Shown here in pieces: positions 5,357 through 11,929 of a stretch of 12,288 nt of DNA (position 1 is the stretch's first letter; each line of letters begins with the position of its first letter). The stretch is from contig CAZNZP010000018.1 in the NCBI GenBank assembly GCA_964577625.1, positions 1-12,288 on the forward strand, in the 5' to 3' direction. A program made the translations under genes and the position numbers. The notes under the pieces were generated by a model, which was not told the DNA's origin, did not search any database, and worked only from the letters and a program-made list of their open reading frames with translations. Origin of the DNA: UBA5272 sp964577625 (GTDB lineage Bacteria > Patescibacteriota > Minisyncoccia > Phycocordibacterales > UBA5272).

Positions 5357-7384
5357 CTATTTCCCTAATTTTTCTTTCAAAGTTATAATTTCATCTCTGA
5401 GTATAGCTGCTGTTTCAAAATCAAGTATTTTTACAGCTTCAGTCATTTGTTTTTCTTTCAATTTAATTAATTTGTTTGGATTTTTCTCGAACAATTTTTT
5501 ATCTACTTCTAGTTCAAAAGCTAAAGATTTTTGATGGTCTTTTTTAAGTCCTTCAGTAATATCTTGAATATTTTTGATAATAGTCTTTGGGGTAATATTA
5601 TGCTTTTTATTATATTCAGTTTGTATTTTTCTTCTTCTTTCAGTTTCTTTAATCGCATTCTTTAAGGATTTAGTCAAAACATCAGCATACAAAATTACTC
5701 TACCTTCCACATTTCTAGCAGCACGACCAATAGTCTGAATGAGAGAGGTCTCATTTCTCAAAAACCCTTCTTTGTCTGCGTCCAAAATTCCGATAAGAGA
5801 CACTTCTGGTAAATCAAGCCCTTCACGAAGAAGGTTTACTCCTACCAGACAATCAAAATCCCCTTTTCTAAGACGTGTTAAAATCTCTATTCTCTCTAAA
5901 GTCTCCACATCGCTATGTAAATATTCGGCTCTAATTTTCTTTTCTTTCAAAAATTCTGCAAGATTTTCCGCCATCTTTTTTGTAAGAGTAGTAGCCAACA
6001 CTCTTCTTCCAGCTTTAATTTCTTTTACTGCTTCATCTATAAAATCATAAACCTGACCTTTATATTTTCCTTTTTCCATCACTGCTCTAACTTCTAATTT
6101 TGGATCAAGTAATCCTGTCGGACGAATGATTTGCTCTATAATTTTATTAGAATTTTCTCTTTCATATTCTCCTGGGGTAGCAGAGACATAGACAACATCA
6201 TCAATTCTCTTTTTAAACTCATCATACTTTAGAGGTCTATTGTCTTTAGCTGAAGGTAAACGAAATCCAAACTCTACTAAAGTCTGTTTTCTTGATTGAT
6301 CTCCATTATACATTCCACGAATCTGTGGCAAAGTCACATGTGATTCATCAATCACAGTCAAAAAATCTCTTCCATTCAAATTGAAATAATCAAGTAAAGT
6401 GTCTGGTGGTTGACCTTCTTTTTTGAGAGAAAAATGTCTAGAATAATTTTCAATACCAGAACAATAACCAAACTCTTTGATGCTAGCCAAATCATATTGA
6501 GTCCTTCTCTTCAATCTCTCTACCTCTAAAATTTTCCCTTCTTTTTTTAATTCTGCTAATCTAACTTTTAATTCTTCCTGAATAGACTTGATAGCTTTTT
6601 CTTGAGCAAGTTTATCTGAAATAAAGTGTTTGGCTGGGAAAATAAAATAATCCTCCACTTCTTCCAATTCTCGCATAGAAATTGGGTCAGTGATTATCAG
6701 TTGCTCTACCTCTCCATTATTCAACTCTATCTGAAGCATATGAGTCTCGCTCATCGGCATGATATCAATTCTGTTTCCAATGGCTCTAAAAGTCCCAGGA
6801 GATAAATCTGCGTTTGTTCTTTCATAATGAATTTCCACAAACATTTTCATTAGTTCTACTTTAGAAACTTTTTGACCCACAAAAAGTCTTTTATTTACTT
6901 TTTCATATTCAATTGGTGAACCGAGACCATAAATACAAGAAACTGAAGCTACGATTATCACATCATCTCTAGTCAAAAGTGATTGAGTAGAAGCGTGGCG
7001 AAGCCTATCAATCTCTTCATTAATTTGCGCATCTTTTTCAATATAAGTATCAGTGGTCGGTAAATAAGCTTCCGGTTGATAATAGTCGTAGTAGGAAACA
7101 AAATAATGCACCGCATTATCTGGGAAAAAAGTTTTAAACTCTTGGGCAAGCTGAGCAGCAAGAGTCTTATTATGAGCAATGACTAGAGTCGGCTTCTGAA
7201 TTTTTTCAATCACATTAGCAATAGTAAAAGTTTTTCCTGTACCTGTAGCACCAAGAAGTGTTAGTTTCATCTGATCTTTATCAGATTTTTCTAATTTTTT
7301 CACCAACTCAGAAATAGCCTTTGGTTGATCACCGGCAGGCTTTAAATCTGTCTTTAAAATAAATTTTTTATTTCCTATTATCAC
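5357..7384 (-). CDS. uvrB: Excinuclease ABC subunit B (UvrB)
   Basis: DNA-repair helicase-like subunit that takes the lesion from UvrA, opens the strands and recruits UvrC. The 675-residue length is normal. Visible: conserved N-terminus KPAGDQPKAI (15-24); Walker A GATGTGKT (45-52); the strand-separating beta-hairpin YYDYYQPEAYLP (98-109); Walker B TVIDESHV (343-350); motif SATPGEYE (401-408); motif VI QTIGRAARN (550-558); C-terminal UVR domain about 639-672, which binds UvrA and UvrC. The start codon is GTG at 7384, chosen because it places the N-terminus at the family's usual position; no Shine-Dalgarno precedes it. TGCTATTAT ending 7 nt before the GTG suggests an internal promoter and a leaderless mRNA. 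The gene follows the CapA-like gene by 38 nt and could also be read through from it. Confidence 0.98.
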   Translation of the reverse strand: MIIGNKKFILKTDLKPAGDQPKAISELVKKLEKSDKDQMKLTLLGATGTGKTFTIANVIEKIQKPTLVIAHNKTLAAQLAQEFKTFFPDNAVHYFVSYYDYYQPEAYLPTTDTYIEKDAQINEEIDRLRHASTQSLLTRDDVIIVASVSCIYGLGSPIEYEKVNKRLFVGQKVSKVELMKMFVEIHYERTNADLSPGTFRAIGNRIDIMPMSETHMLQIELNNGEVEQLIITDPISMRELEEVEDYFIFPAKHFISDKLAQEKAIKSIQEELKVRLAELKKEGKILEVERLKRRTQYDLASIKEFGYCSGIENYSRHFSLKKEGQPPDTLLDYFNLNGRDFLTVIDESHVTLPQIRGMYNGDQSRKQTLVEFGFRLPSAKDNRPLKYDEFKKRIDDVVYVSATPGEYERENSNKIIEQIIRPTGLLDPKLEVRAVMEKGKYKGQVYDFIDEAVKEIKAGRRVLATTLTKKMAENLAEFLKEKKIRAEYLHSDVETLERIEILTRLRKGDFDCLVGVNLLREGLDLPEVSLIGILDADKEGFLRNETSLIQTIGRAARNVEGRVILYADVLTKSLKNAIKETERRRKIQTEYNKKHNITPKTIIKNIQDITEGLKKDHQKSLAFELEVDKKLFEKNPNKLIKLKEKQMTEAVKILDFETAAILRDEIITLKEKLGK

Positions 7385-7391
7385 AAGATAA

Positions 7392-7400
7392 ATAATAGCA
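7392..7400 (-). promoter_or_regulatory. Candidate internal promoter of uvrB (leaderless)
   Basis: On the minus strand TGC followed by TATTAT (7397-7392) forms an extended -10, 7 nt before the GTG start of uvrB. The -35 position is poor (TTTTTC). If used, transcription would start at or next to the GTG. The geometry mirrors that at uvrA (6 nt), which is what raises it above chance in this AT-rich DNA. Confidence 0.4.
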
Positions 7401-7422
7401 AAATTTAGATAAAAGAAAAAGA

Positions 7423-8454
7423 TTAGTTTTTCAAATACTTTATCCCTGTTTTTTCACTTCTAACTTTTATTTCTTTGACCAACTCTATATTTCTGACTAT
7501 TTCTTCCCCTATTCTCTCTTTAGTAAATTTAAAATTTACCCCTAAACCATTTTTTACATTTTCTTCAAACCATTGATCAAAAATATAATTTCCAAGTGAA
7601 TAATAAATATATTTACCTTCATAAACTTCACTCTCTTCTATGACATGCGGATGCCCTCCGATTACCATGTGAGCTCCAGCGTCAATCCATTTATGAGCTA
7701 AATATTTTTGATTTTGATTGGAAGTGATTCTATACTCTGTTCCCCAATGAGGCACAACTATCACAAAATCCACATTTTCGTCCGCTCTCATTTTTTGAAT
7801 TTCTCTCTCAATTCTTTCACTATCATTATCTCCAGTAAATTCATGGTAGCCAATATACCCTATACAAATATCTTTTTCACAAAAAATTTCTCCTAAGCTT
7901 TCTAGTTGATTATCATTGTATGGATTTCCAAAATAGAAAATTTCAGCATTATCTAAATAAACTTTAGTTTCTTGAAAACCTTTATTGTAAAAATTATCTG
8001 TGTGATTATTAGCTAAAGAAACAGCTTTTACATTTAAAAGATTCAAAATCTCTGGAGTAGAGGTAGGAAAAGTAAAAAGCAAAATACTATTATAGCTACC
8101 GTCAGCATTTAAAGTTTTACTTTTATTTTCAGTAATTGGACCTTCAAGATTGGCTACCACATAATCATATTTTGCATTTTCTTCTTTAAAATTTCCTAAG
8201 AAGTTATTTACAAAATTTTCTGGAGTTTCTTGCTCATTTATTCTTTTTCTGATACTTCTGTCCAACATTATATCTCCCACAAAAAGAACACTTAATTCAC
8301 TTTTCTTATTCTGAACTTCTTTTTCCTCCTTTATTTCTGTAGTATTTTCATAATATTTATAGCCAAAATTTTTATCAACAAAATAATAAGCCACAAATAG
8401 ACCTGAAATTACAAAGAGAGTTAAAATTACTTTTGAAAAAGTATTTAATTTCAT
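7423..8454 (-). CDS. CapA-family (PGA_cap) membrane-anchored metallophosphoesterase-like protein
   Basis: With the ATG at 8454 the protein has 343 residues: a signal anchor at about 6-25, a lysine/glutamate linker, then a CapA/PGA-cap domain of the calcineurin-like phosphoesterase superfamily. Conserved stretches are GDIMLDRS (60-67), NLEGPIT (102-108), LANNHTDNF (147-155), PHWGTEY (235-241), GGHPHVI (266-272) and SLGNYIFD (286-293); the Asp, Asn-His, His and Gly-His-Pro-His residues are those expected to hold the metals. Family members take part in poly-gamma-glutamate capsule synthesis or act on other cell-surface polymers; no capB/capC genes are nearby, so the substrate is unknown. The domain should sit outside the membrane. 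An in-frame TTG at 8478, directly after the DUF1653 stop, would add 8 residues; the ATG gives a more typical signal-anchor start. Confidence 0.88.
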   Translation of the reverse strand: MKLNTFSKVILTLFVISGLFVAYYFVDKNFGYKYYENTTEIKEEKEVQNKKSELSVLFVGDIMLDRSIRKRINEQETPENFVNNFLGNFKEENAKYDYVVANLEGPITENKSKTLNADGSYNSILLFTFPTSTPEILNLLNVKAVSLANNHTDNFYNKGFQETKVYLDNAEIFYFGNPYNDNQLESLGEIFCEKDICIGYIGYHEFTGDNDSERIEREIQKMRADENVDFVIVVPHWGTEYRITSNQNQKYLAHKWIDAGAHMVIGGHPHVIEESEVYEGKYIYYSLGNYIFDQWFEENVKNGLGVNFKFTKERIGEEIVRNIELVKEIKVRSEKTGIKYLKN

Positions 8455-8466
8455 AATTATATCTTG

Positions 8467-8475
8467 ATAATAGCA
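8467..8475 (-). promoter_or_regulatory. Possible extended -10 upstream of the CapA-like gene
   Basis: Minus strand TGC plus TATTAT at 8472-8467, 12 nt before the ATG at 8454. This is the same nonamer as in front of uvrB. There is no -35 match. It would give a 5' leader of about 5 nt. Tentative. Confidence 0.25.
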
Positions 8476-8478
8476 CAA

Positions 8479-8697
8479 CTATTTGGCTTCAGAAAATTTT
8501 TGAAGAAATTCCGAAAGTGGTCGCACCCAAATTTTCCCAAGTGAAGCATCTTCATATAAAGCTTTGTAAATCACCGCTTCCAATAAATCATATTTTTTAT
8601 CACTTATTTGCAATTTTCCAATTTCCAAAACTTCATAAAGTTTGGTTTCGTCTTTATGGTGAAAATATTTTTTACCAATTTCAACTTTTATGAGCAT
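8479..8697 (-). CDS. DUF1653 domain protein
   Basis: A 72-residue protein that is essentially one DUF1653 domain: G-K-K-Y-F-H-H-K near the start (8-15), K-L-Y-E-V-L-E-I (19-26), A-V-I-Y-K-A-L-Y (41-48) and the hallmark W-V-R-P-L-x-x-F (57-64). Such proteins are small, cytoplasmic and of unknown function. The start ATG lies one base after the tgt stop codon (TAATATG), so translation is probably coupled to tgt; its TAG stop directly abuts the alternative TTG start of the CapA-like gene. No ribosome binding site is seen. Confidence 0.8.
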   Translation of the reverse strand: MLIKVEIGKKYFHHKDETKLYEVLEIGKLQISDKKYDLLEAVIYKALYEDASLGKIWVRPLSEFLQKFSEAK

Positions 8698-8698
8698 A

Positions 8699-10156
8699 TT
8701 AATTTTTATATCTCTCTAAAACTTCTTTTTTAAATTCAAAAAATCTATCTTCTAAAATAGACTGGCGTATATCTTTTACTAAATGTACTATAAAATGTAA
8801 ATTATGAAGTGAGGCTATAGTCGCTGCTACCATTTCCTTACTTCTAAAAAGATGCGCTAAATAGCTTTTAGTATATTTATGAGCATAACAATCTTCATCT
8901 TCACAAACAAGAGAAAAATCATTTTTATGTTTACTATTAAAAATATTTATACGCCCATCTTTTGTGTAGAGTCCCCCATTTCTAGCAAGACGTGTAGGAG
9001 AAACACAATCAAAAGTATCTATACCATTTTCAACTCCATAAAAAAGATCTTCTATTTCCCCAATACCTAAAAAGTGTCTCGGTTTATTTTCTGGAAGATT
9101 TTCATTCGTAATTTTTAAAATCTTTGTCATGTCTTCTTTGGTAAAGCTTCCACCAATTCCAAAACCATCAAAATATTTTCCGTCTATATTCATTTCTCCT
9201 AAAATTTTAGCGCTTTCTTTTCTTAAATCTTCATAGGCTCCACCTTGCACTACAGCATACAAAGCTTGCATTTGCCCTGTCGCAAGAGATTCCCCAAGTT
9301 TTATATGATGTTCTAGACTTCTTTTTGCCCAACGATGAGTCCTCTCAAGAGCTTCAATTTGATAATCTTTGTTAGCAAATGGACTAGTACATTCATCAAA
9401 AGCAAAGAAAATATCTGCACCTAAATCATGTTGAATTTCCATGCTTTTTTCAGGAGTAAAAAAGTGTTTACTTCCATCAAAAACACTGCGAAACTCTACT
9501 CCATTTTCAGAGATTTTTACCAAAGATTTTTCCTCTTTATTGTTATTTGATCTAACTCTATTCTTAAGACGATATTTTTTAAAAAATAAAATGTCTATAA
9601 AGAAAAAAGTAGAAAGCATAATGACAGAATTCAAAAGAAGATTCATATCCACACTATTAAATCTAACAATAAGACCCACCAAAAGAGCTATTAGAACCTC
9701 TAAAAAGAGAATTTTATTTTTGACTAAAAAACCTTTTAATCTAAAATTTTTATTCTTACTCTCTAAATTCTTTTCTAAATTTTCATTCGCCAAATCTTCT
9801 CTTTTAGCAATTTTAGAGACTCCTACCCCCATAGCTGCACCCAAAGAAAATACTTGAAACCCTCCAGAATCAGTAAAAGTAGGACCTTCGTAATTCATCA
9901 TTTTTCCAAAACCGCCATGCTTTTTTACAATTTCATTTCCAGGTTCAAGATATAAGTGATAAGTATTTGCAAGTACCGCTTCAGCGCCAACATACTTTTG
10001 AAAATCTTCTGGAAGAATACTTTTAATGGTTGCTTTTGTGCCTACCGGAATAAAAGCTGGAGTCTCAATATTTCCATGAGGCGTATGAATTACACCCACT
10101 CTTGCAAGTGGTGCTTCTTTAGACTTTTTAATAATTTCAAAAGAAAATTCTCCCAT
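8699..10156 (-). CDS. tgt: tRNA-guanine(34) transglycosylase with inserted membrane hairpin
   Basis: Exchanges G34 for a 7-deazaguanine base (preQ1 in most bacteria) in tRNAs for Tyr, His, Asn and Asp. Seen: NTYHLYLEPG (64-73), TDSGGFQVFSLG (95-106) with the catalytic Asp96, VVQGG (302-306), GIGEIED (364-370) and TFDCVSPTR (381-389) with the nucleophile Asp383. At 485 residues it is about 100 longer than usual. The surplus lies between FSLG (106) and VKISENGVEFRS (213 on), where ordinary enzymes have only a few residues, and holds two hydrophobic helices (about 149-164 and 173-192) flanked by lysines and arginines. The zinc site is altered: instead of C-x-C-x2-C followed by His, it reads C418-x4-C423-x2-H426 with H451. 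The gene lies 12 nt after the transketolase-C-like stop and 1 nt before DUF1653. GAGAAAG just before the ATG is the only Shine-Dalgarno-like sequence in the cluster. Confidence 0.93.
   Translation of the reverse strand: MGEFSFEIIKKSKEAPLARVGVIHTPHGNIETPAFIPVGTKATIKSILPEDFQKYVGAEAVLANTYHLYLEPGNEIVKKHGGFGKMMNYEGPTFTDSGGFQVFSLGAAMGVGVSKIAKREDLANENLEKNLESKNKNFRLKGFLVKNKILFLEVLIALLVGLIVRFNSVDMNLLLNSVIMLSTFFFIDILFFKKYRLKNRVRSNNNKEEKSLVKISENGVEFRSVFDGSKHFFTPEKSMEIQHDLGADIFFAFDECTSPFANKDYQIEALERTHRWAKRSLEHHIKLGESLATGQMQALYAVVQGGAYEDLRKESAKILGEMNIDGKYFDGFGIGGSFTKEDMTKILKITNENLPENKPRHFLGIGEIEDLFYGVENGIDTFDCVSPTRLARNGGLYTKDGRINIFNSKHKNDFSLVCEDEDCYAHKYTKSYLAHLFRSKEMVAATIASLHNLHFIVHLVKDIRQSILEDRFFEFKKEVLERYKN
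9521..9838 (-). other. In-frame insertion in tgt encoding a two-helix membrane hairpin
   Basis: Codons 107-212 of tgt. The encoded segment begins polar and charged (residues 107-148, many K/E/N), then has hydrophobic helix 1 (149-164), a short loop RFNSVDMN (165-172), hydrophobic helix 2 (173-192) and a basic stretch KKYRLKNRVR (193-202). Positive charges on both outer sides predict a hairpin with both ends in the cytoplasm, which would leave the two parts of the catalytic barrel on the same side. There are no intein splice motifs, and no stop or frameshift. Confidence 0.8.
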
Positions 10157-10168
10157 ACTTTCTCAATC

Positions 10169-11212
10169 TTAAAATCTCATAATCTCCTCACATTTTGCAA
10201 TAATATTTCGCGGAGAAAGATCGTCTTCTAACCCCATTCTTTCTACTTTAATATTAAAATGGTTTGGATTAGCGGAAACTATCTCCGCCACTAAACTCCC
10301 CACCCCTCCCACTTTAGAGTGTTCTTCTACAGTTAAAATATTTTTGTGAGTATCGGCAAAATTGCCTACAAAAGCAGCTATTTTTTCATTTTTTGATGCA
10401 CTATTGGAAGAGATGAGTGACATATTCAAAACTGTAACTTTATAATTCATTTCTTCTAACTCTTTCGCAGCTTGTAACGCGTTATAAAGAATTGGACCAT
10501 AAGCGATTATTCCTACCTGAAAAGCCGCTTCTAAGTTTTTAGAAATGTAAACGATTTCTGGTAAACCAGTCCACTCTTTAATATTTCCTTCTCTTTCAAA
10601 ATATTCTTCATCAAAAATCTTTGGAGAACTTTCACTAAAAATCCTAAAATAAGAAAAGTCGTTATGAGTATTTTTGAAAAACCCTTTTTCTACGACCTTT
10701 AGCAAATAACTAGCTTCTGAAGCATCAGCTGGAGCAAAAATATTTACTCCACCAAGATTTCTTAAAAGTGCTATATCATTTTTAATTTCTGTATTGTCTA
10801 AATAAAGAGCTTCAGCTAATTCATTTTCTTTATGAATTCGTGGAGATTGCATATTTAAAATTGTGAGATTCACCTCCTTTTCTTTATTGTGTAAAAATTT
10901 AAAAATGGTTTTAGAGAGACCACTGTAAAGTTTATAAAAATTATCCATGAGGCCAGTGTGTGAATTTTTAAGATTTTCATTAAAAGCTTCGTTAATCAAA
11001 AAGACATTTTTGTTTTGGTTTTTAGAAATCACCGAGCAAATCTGTACCGCTTCACTAGCTGGAAAAATATGATTCATATCACCTGTCGCCTCTTCTAAAT
11101 TATCTACCTTGAAAATAAGATTATTATAATCTTCAAATTCAGCCAAAGTGAAAAATGTCTTTTCTACTTGATTCTGAAACTCCTCTTTCTCAAATAAATT
11201 TTTGTTTAACAT
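10169..11212 (-). CDS. Transketolase C-terminal-subunit-like protein, divergent
   Basis: Resembles the second half of split transketolases. Best preserved are NDIALLRNLGGVNIFAPADASEA (read in part as IALLRNLGG 147-155 and FAPADASEA 159-167) of the pyrimidine-binding domain, and the C-terminal domain with VGIIAYGPILYNALQAAKELEE (233-254 region) and TVEEHSKVGGVGS (294-306). The pyrimidine-domain active-site features are degraded: the usual GIAEQNM glutamate segment is only approximated by PASEAVQ (51-57), and the G-x-D/G-G-A-S/T-H-Q motif is absent (LDNTEIKN at 138-145 stands in its place). 347 residues, somewhat longer than the usual roughly 310. Its start is 4 nt after the transketolase-N-like stop, the classic split-subunit arrangement. 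Either a highly divergent enzyme or a non-catalytic paralogue; overall homology is clear, activity doubtful. Confidence 0.72.
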   Translation of the reverse strand: MLNKNLFEKEEFQNQVEKTFFTLAEFEDYNNLIFKVDNLEEATGDMNHIFPASEAVQICSVISKNQNKNVFLINEAFNENLKNSHTGLMDNFYKLYSGLSKTIFKFLHNKEKEVNLTILNMQSPRIHKENELAEALYLDNTEIKNDIALLRNLGGVNIFAPADASEASYLLKVVEKGFFKNTHNDFSYFRIFSESSPKIFDEEYFEREGNIKEWTGLPEIVYISKNLEAAFQVGIIAYGPILYNALQAAKELEEMNYKVTVLNMSLISSNSASKNEKIAAFVGNFADTHKNILTVEEHSKVGGVGSLVAEIVSANPNHFNIKVERMGLEDDLSPRNIIAKCEEIMRF

Positions 11213-11216
11213 ATTT

Positions 11217-11879
11217 TTAATTTATATTCGCTAAAATGACTGTTGGCTTTTTAAGATCTTTCGCATAATAAACTGCTTCACATACAGAAGCTGGACTTAA
11301 CCCATTAATGACTAATGTATCAAAACCTAAATTAATTAATTTTCCATTCAATTTATTTTCTTTACTGATTTCTGTATTTGAAGATTTTGTATAAGCAATA
11401 ATAATTATTCTTCGCATATTATTTTTTTGAATAAATTCTAATGCTCCAAAATTATTCAATAAATCAAGCTCACTAACTACGACATAATAAAATCTTTCAT
11501 GATTATCTCCAGAATCTCTAGCGGCAGTATAATAGCCAATCGCTTCACCAAAAGTGTTTTCCACTTTTAAAAAAGTGTGTTTAGTGATGTAATTTTGTAG
11601 ATTTGAAAAATCTTCATATCCAGCATGAACTTTCACTACACTTTCTACAATATTTGCATAATTGTTGGTAGAAAAAACATCATCTTTATTTTTCCAAGTT
11701 GGAGTTTTAGGGTCATGATTAAGGGCTTTAAAATAAAGTCCGACAAAAATTCCAGAAAGATTTTTTAAATTTTTAAGAGCTTTTTCACCAAAAGAAGAAA
11801 AAACATTTTCTATAGTAATGTCTACGTCTTGCCGAACCAACTCCAAAGCATCCTTTTCATCTTTTGTTAAAGTCTTCAT
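11217..11879 (-). CDS. Transketolase N-terminal-subunit-like protein lacking ThDP motifs
   Basis: Recognisable from VGLYFKALNHDPKTPTW (46-62), which matches the ALYF-K-x-LNHDPKNPxW signature of split transketolase N-subunits, and from the C-terminal KKPTVILAN (210-218), where canonical proteins read KGKPTVIIAKT. Position-by-position comparison shows the cofactor residues gone: GSGHPGG is replaced by FSSFGEKAL (27-35), FVLSKGHA by VFSTNNYA (68-75), GSLGQGLS by ENTFGEAIG (107-115), and the GDG...N thiamine diphosphate/metal motif by a VVVSELDLLNNF stretch (133-144). At 220 residues it is shorter than the usual roughly 270. It is followed after 4 nt by the C-subunit-like gene and preceded by an Rpe-like gene. 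A strong extended -10 promoter 8 nt before the ATG suggests a near-leaderless mRNA. Fold assignment is fairly secure; thiamine-dependent catalysis looks unlikely. Confidence 0.7.
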   Translation of the reverse strand: MKTLTKDEKDALELVRQDVDITIENVFSSFGEKALKNLKNLSGIFVGLYFKALNHDPKTPTWKNKDDVFSTNNYANIVESVVKVHAGYEDFSNLQNYITKHTFLKVENTFGEAIGYYTAARDSGDNHERFYYVVVSELDLLNNFGALEFIQKNNMRRIIIIAYTKSSNTEISKENKLNGKLINLGFDTLVINGLSPASVCEAVYYAKDLKKPTVILANIN

Positions 11880-11887
11880 ATTCTTTC

Positions 11888-11916
11888 ATTATATCACAGA
11901 GAAAAATAGAGGTAAA
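11888..11916 (-). promoter_or_regulatory. Promoter of the transketolase-like / tgt cluster, near-leaderless
   Basis: Minus strand: TTTACC at 11916-11911 (4 of 6 to TTGACA), 17-bp spacer, then perfect TATAAT at 11893-11888 preceded by TGA. It lies in the 50-bp gap after the Rpe-like gene. Only 8 nt separate the -10 from the ATG at 11879, so the transcript would carry 0-2 nt of leader. It likely drives the downstream genes as far as tgt, DUF1653 and the CapA-like gene. Confidence 0.7.
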
Positions 11917-11929
11917 TTTTTATCAAATT

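Noticed and set aside
8455..8478. TTG start for the CapA-like protein
   Set aside because: It would begin directly after the DUF1653 stop and add MCYYQDII before the basic region of the signal anchor; the ATG at 8454 is the more ordinary start. It cannot be fully excluded as a coupled start.
9521..9838. Intein or mobile element within tgt
   Set aside because: No Cys/Ser at the left junction with a His-Asn/Cys right junction, no homing-endonuclease motif, no terminal repeats; the segment is simply an in-frame membrane-helix insertion.
9441..9857. 138-residue plus-strand open frame opposite the tgt insertion
   Set aside because: Lysine/phenylalanine/serine-rich translation typical of AT-rich antisense DNA, no promoter or start signal, and the minus-strand frame is a clearly conserved enzyme.
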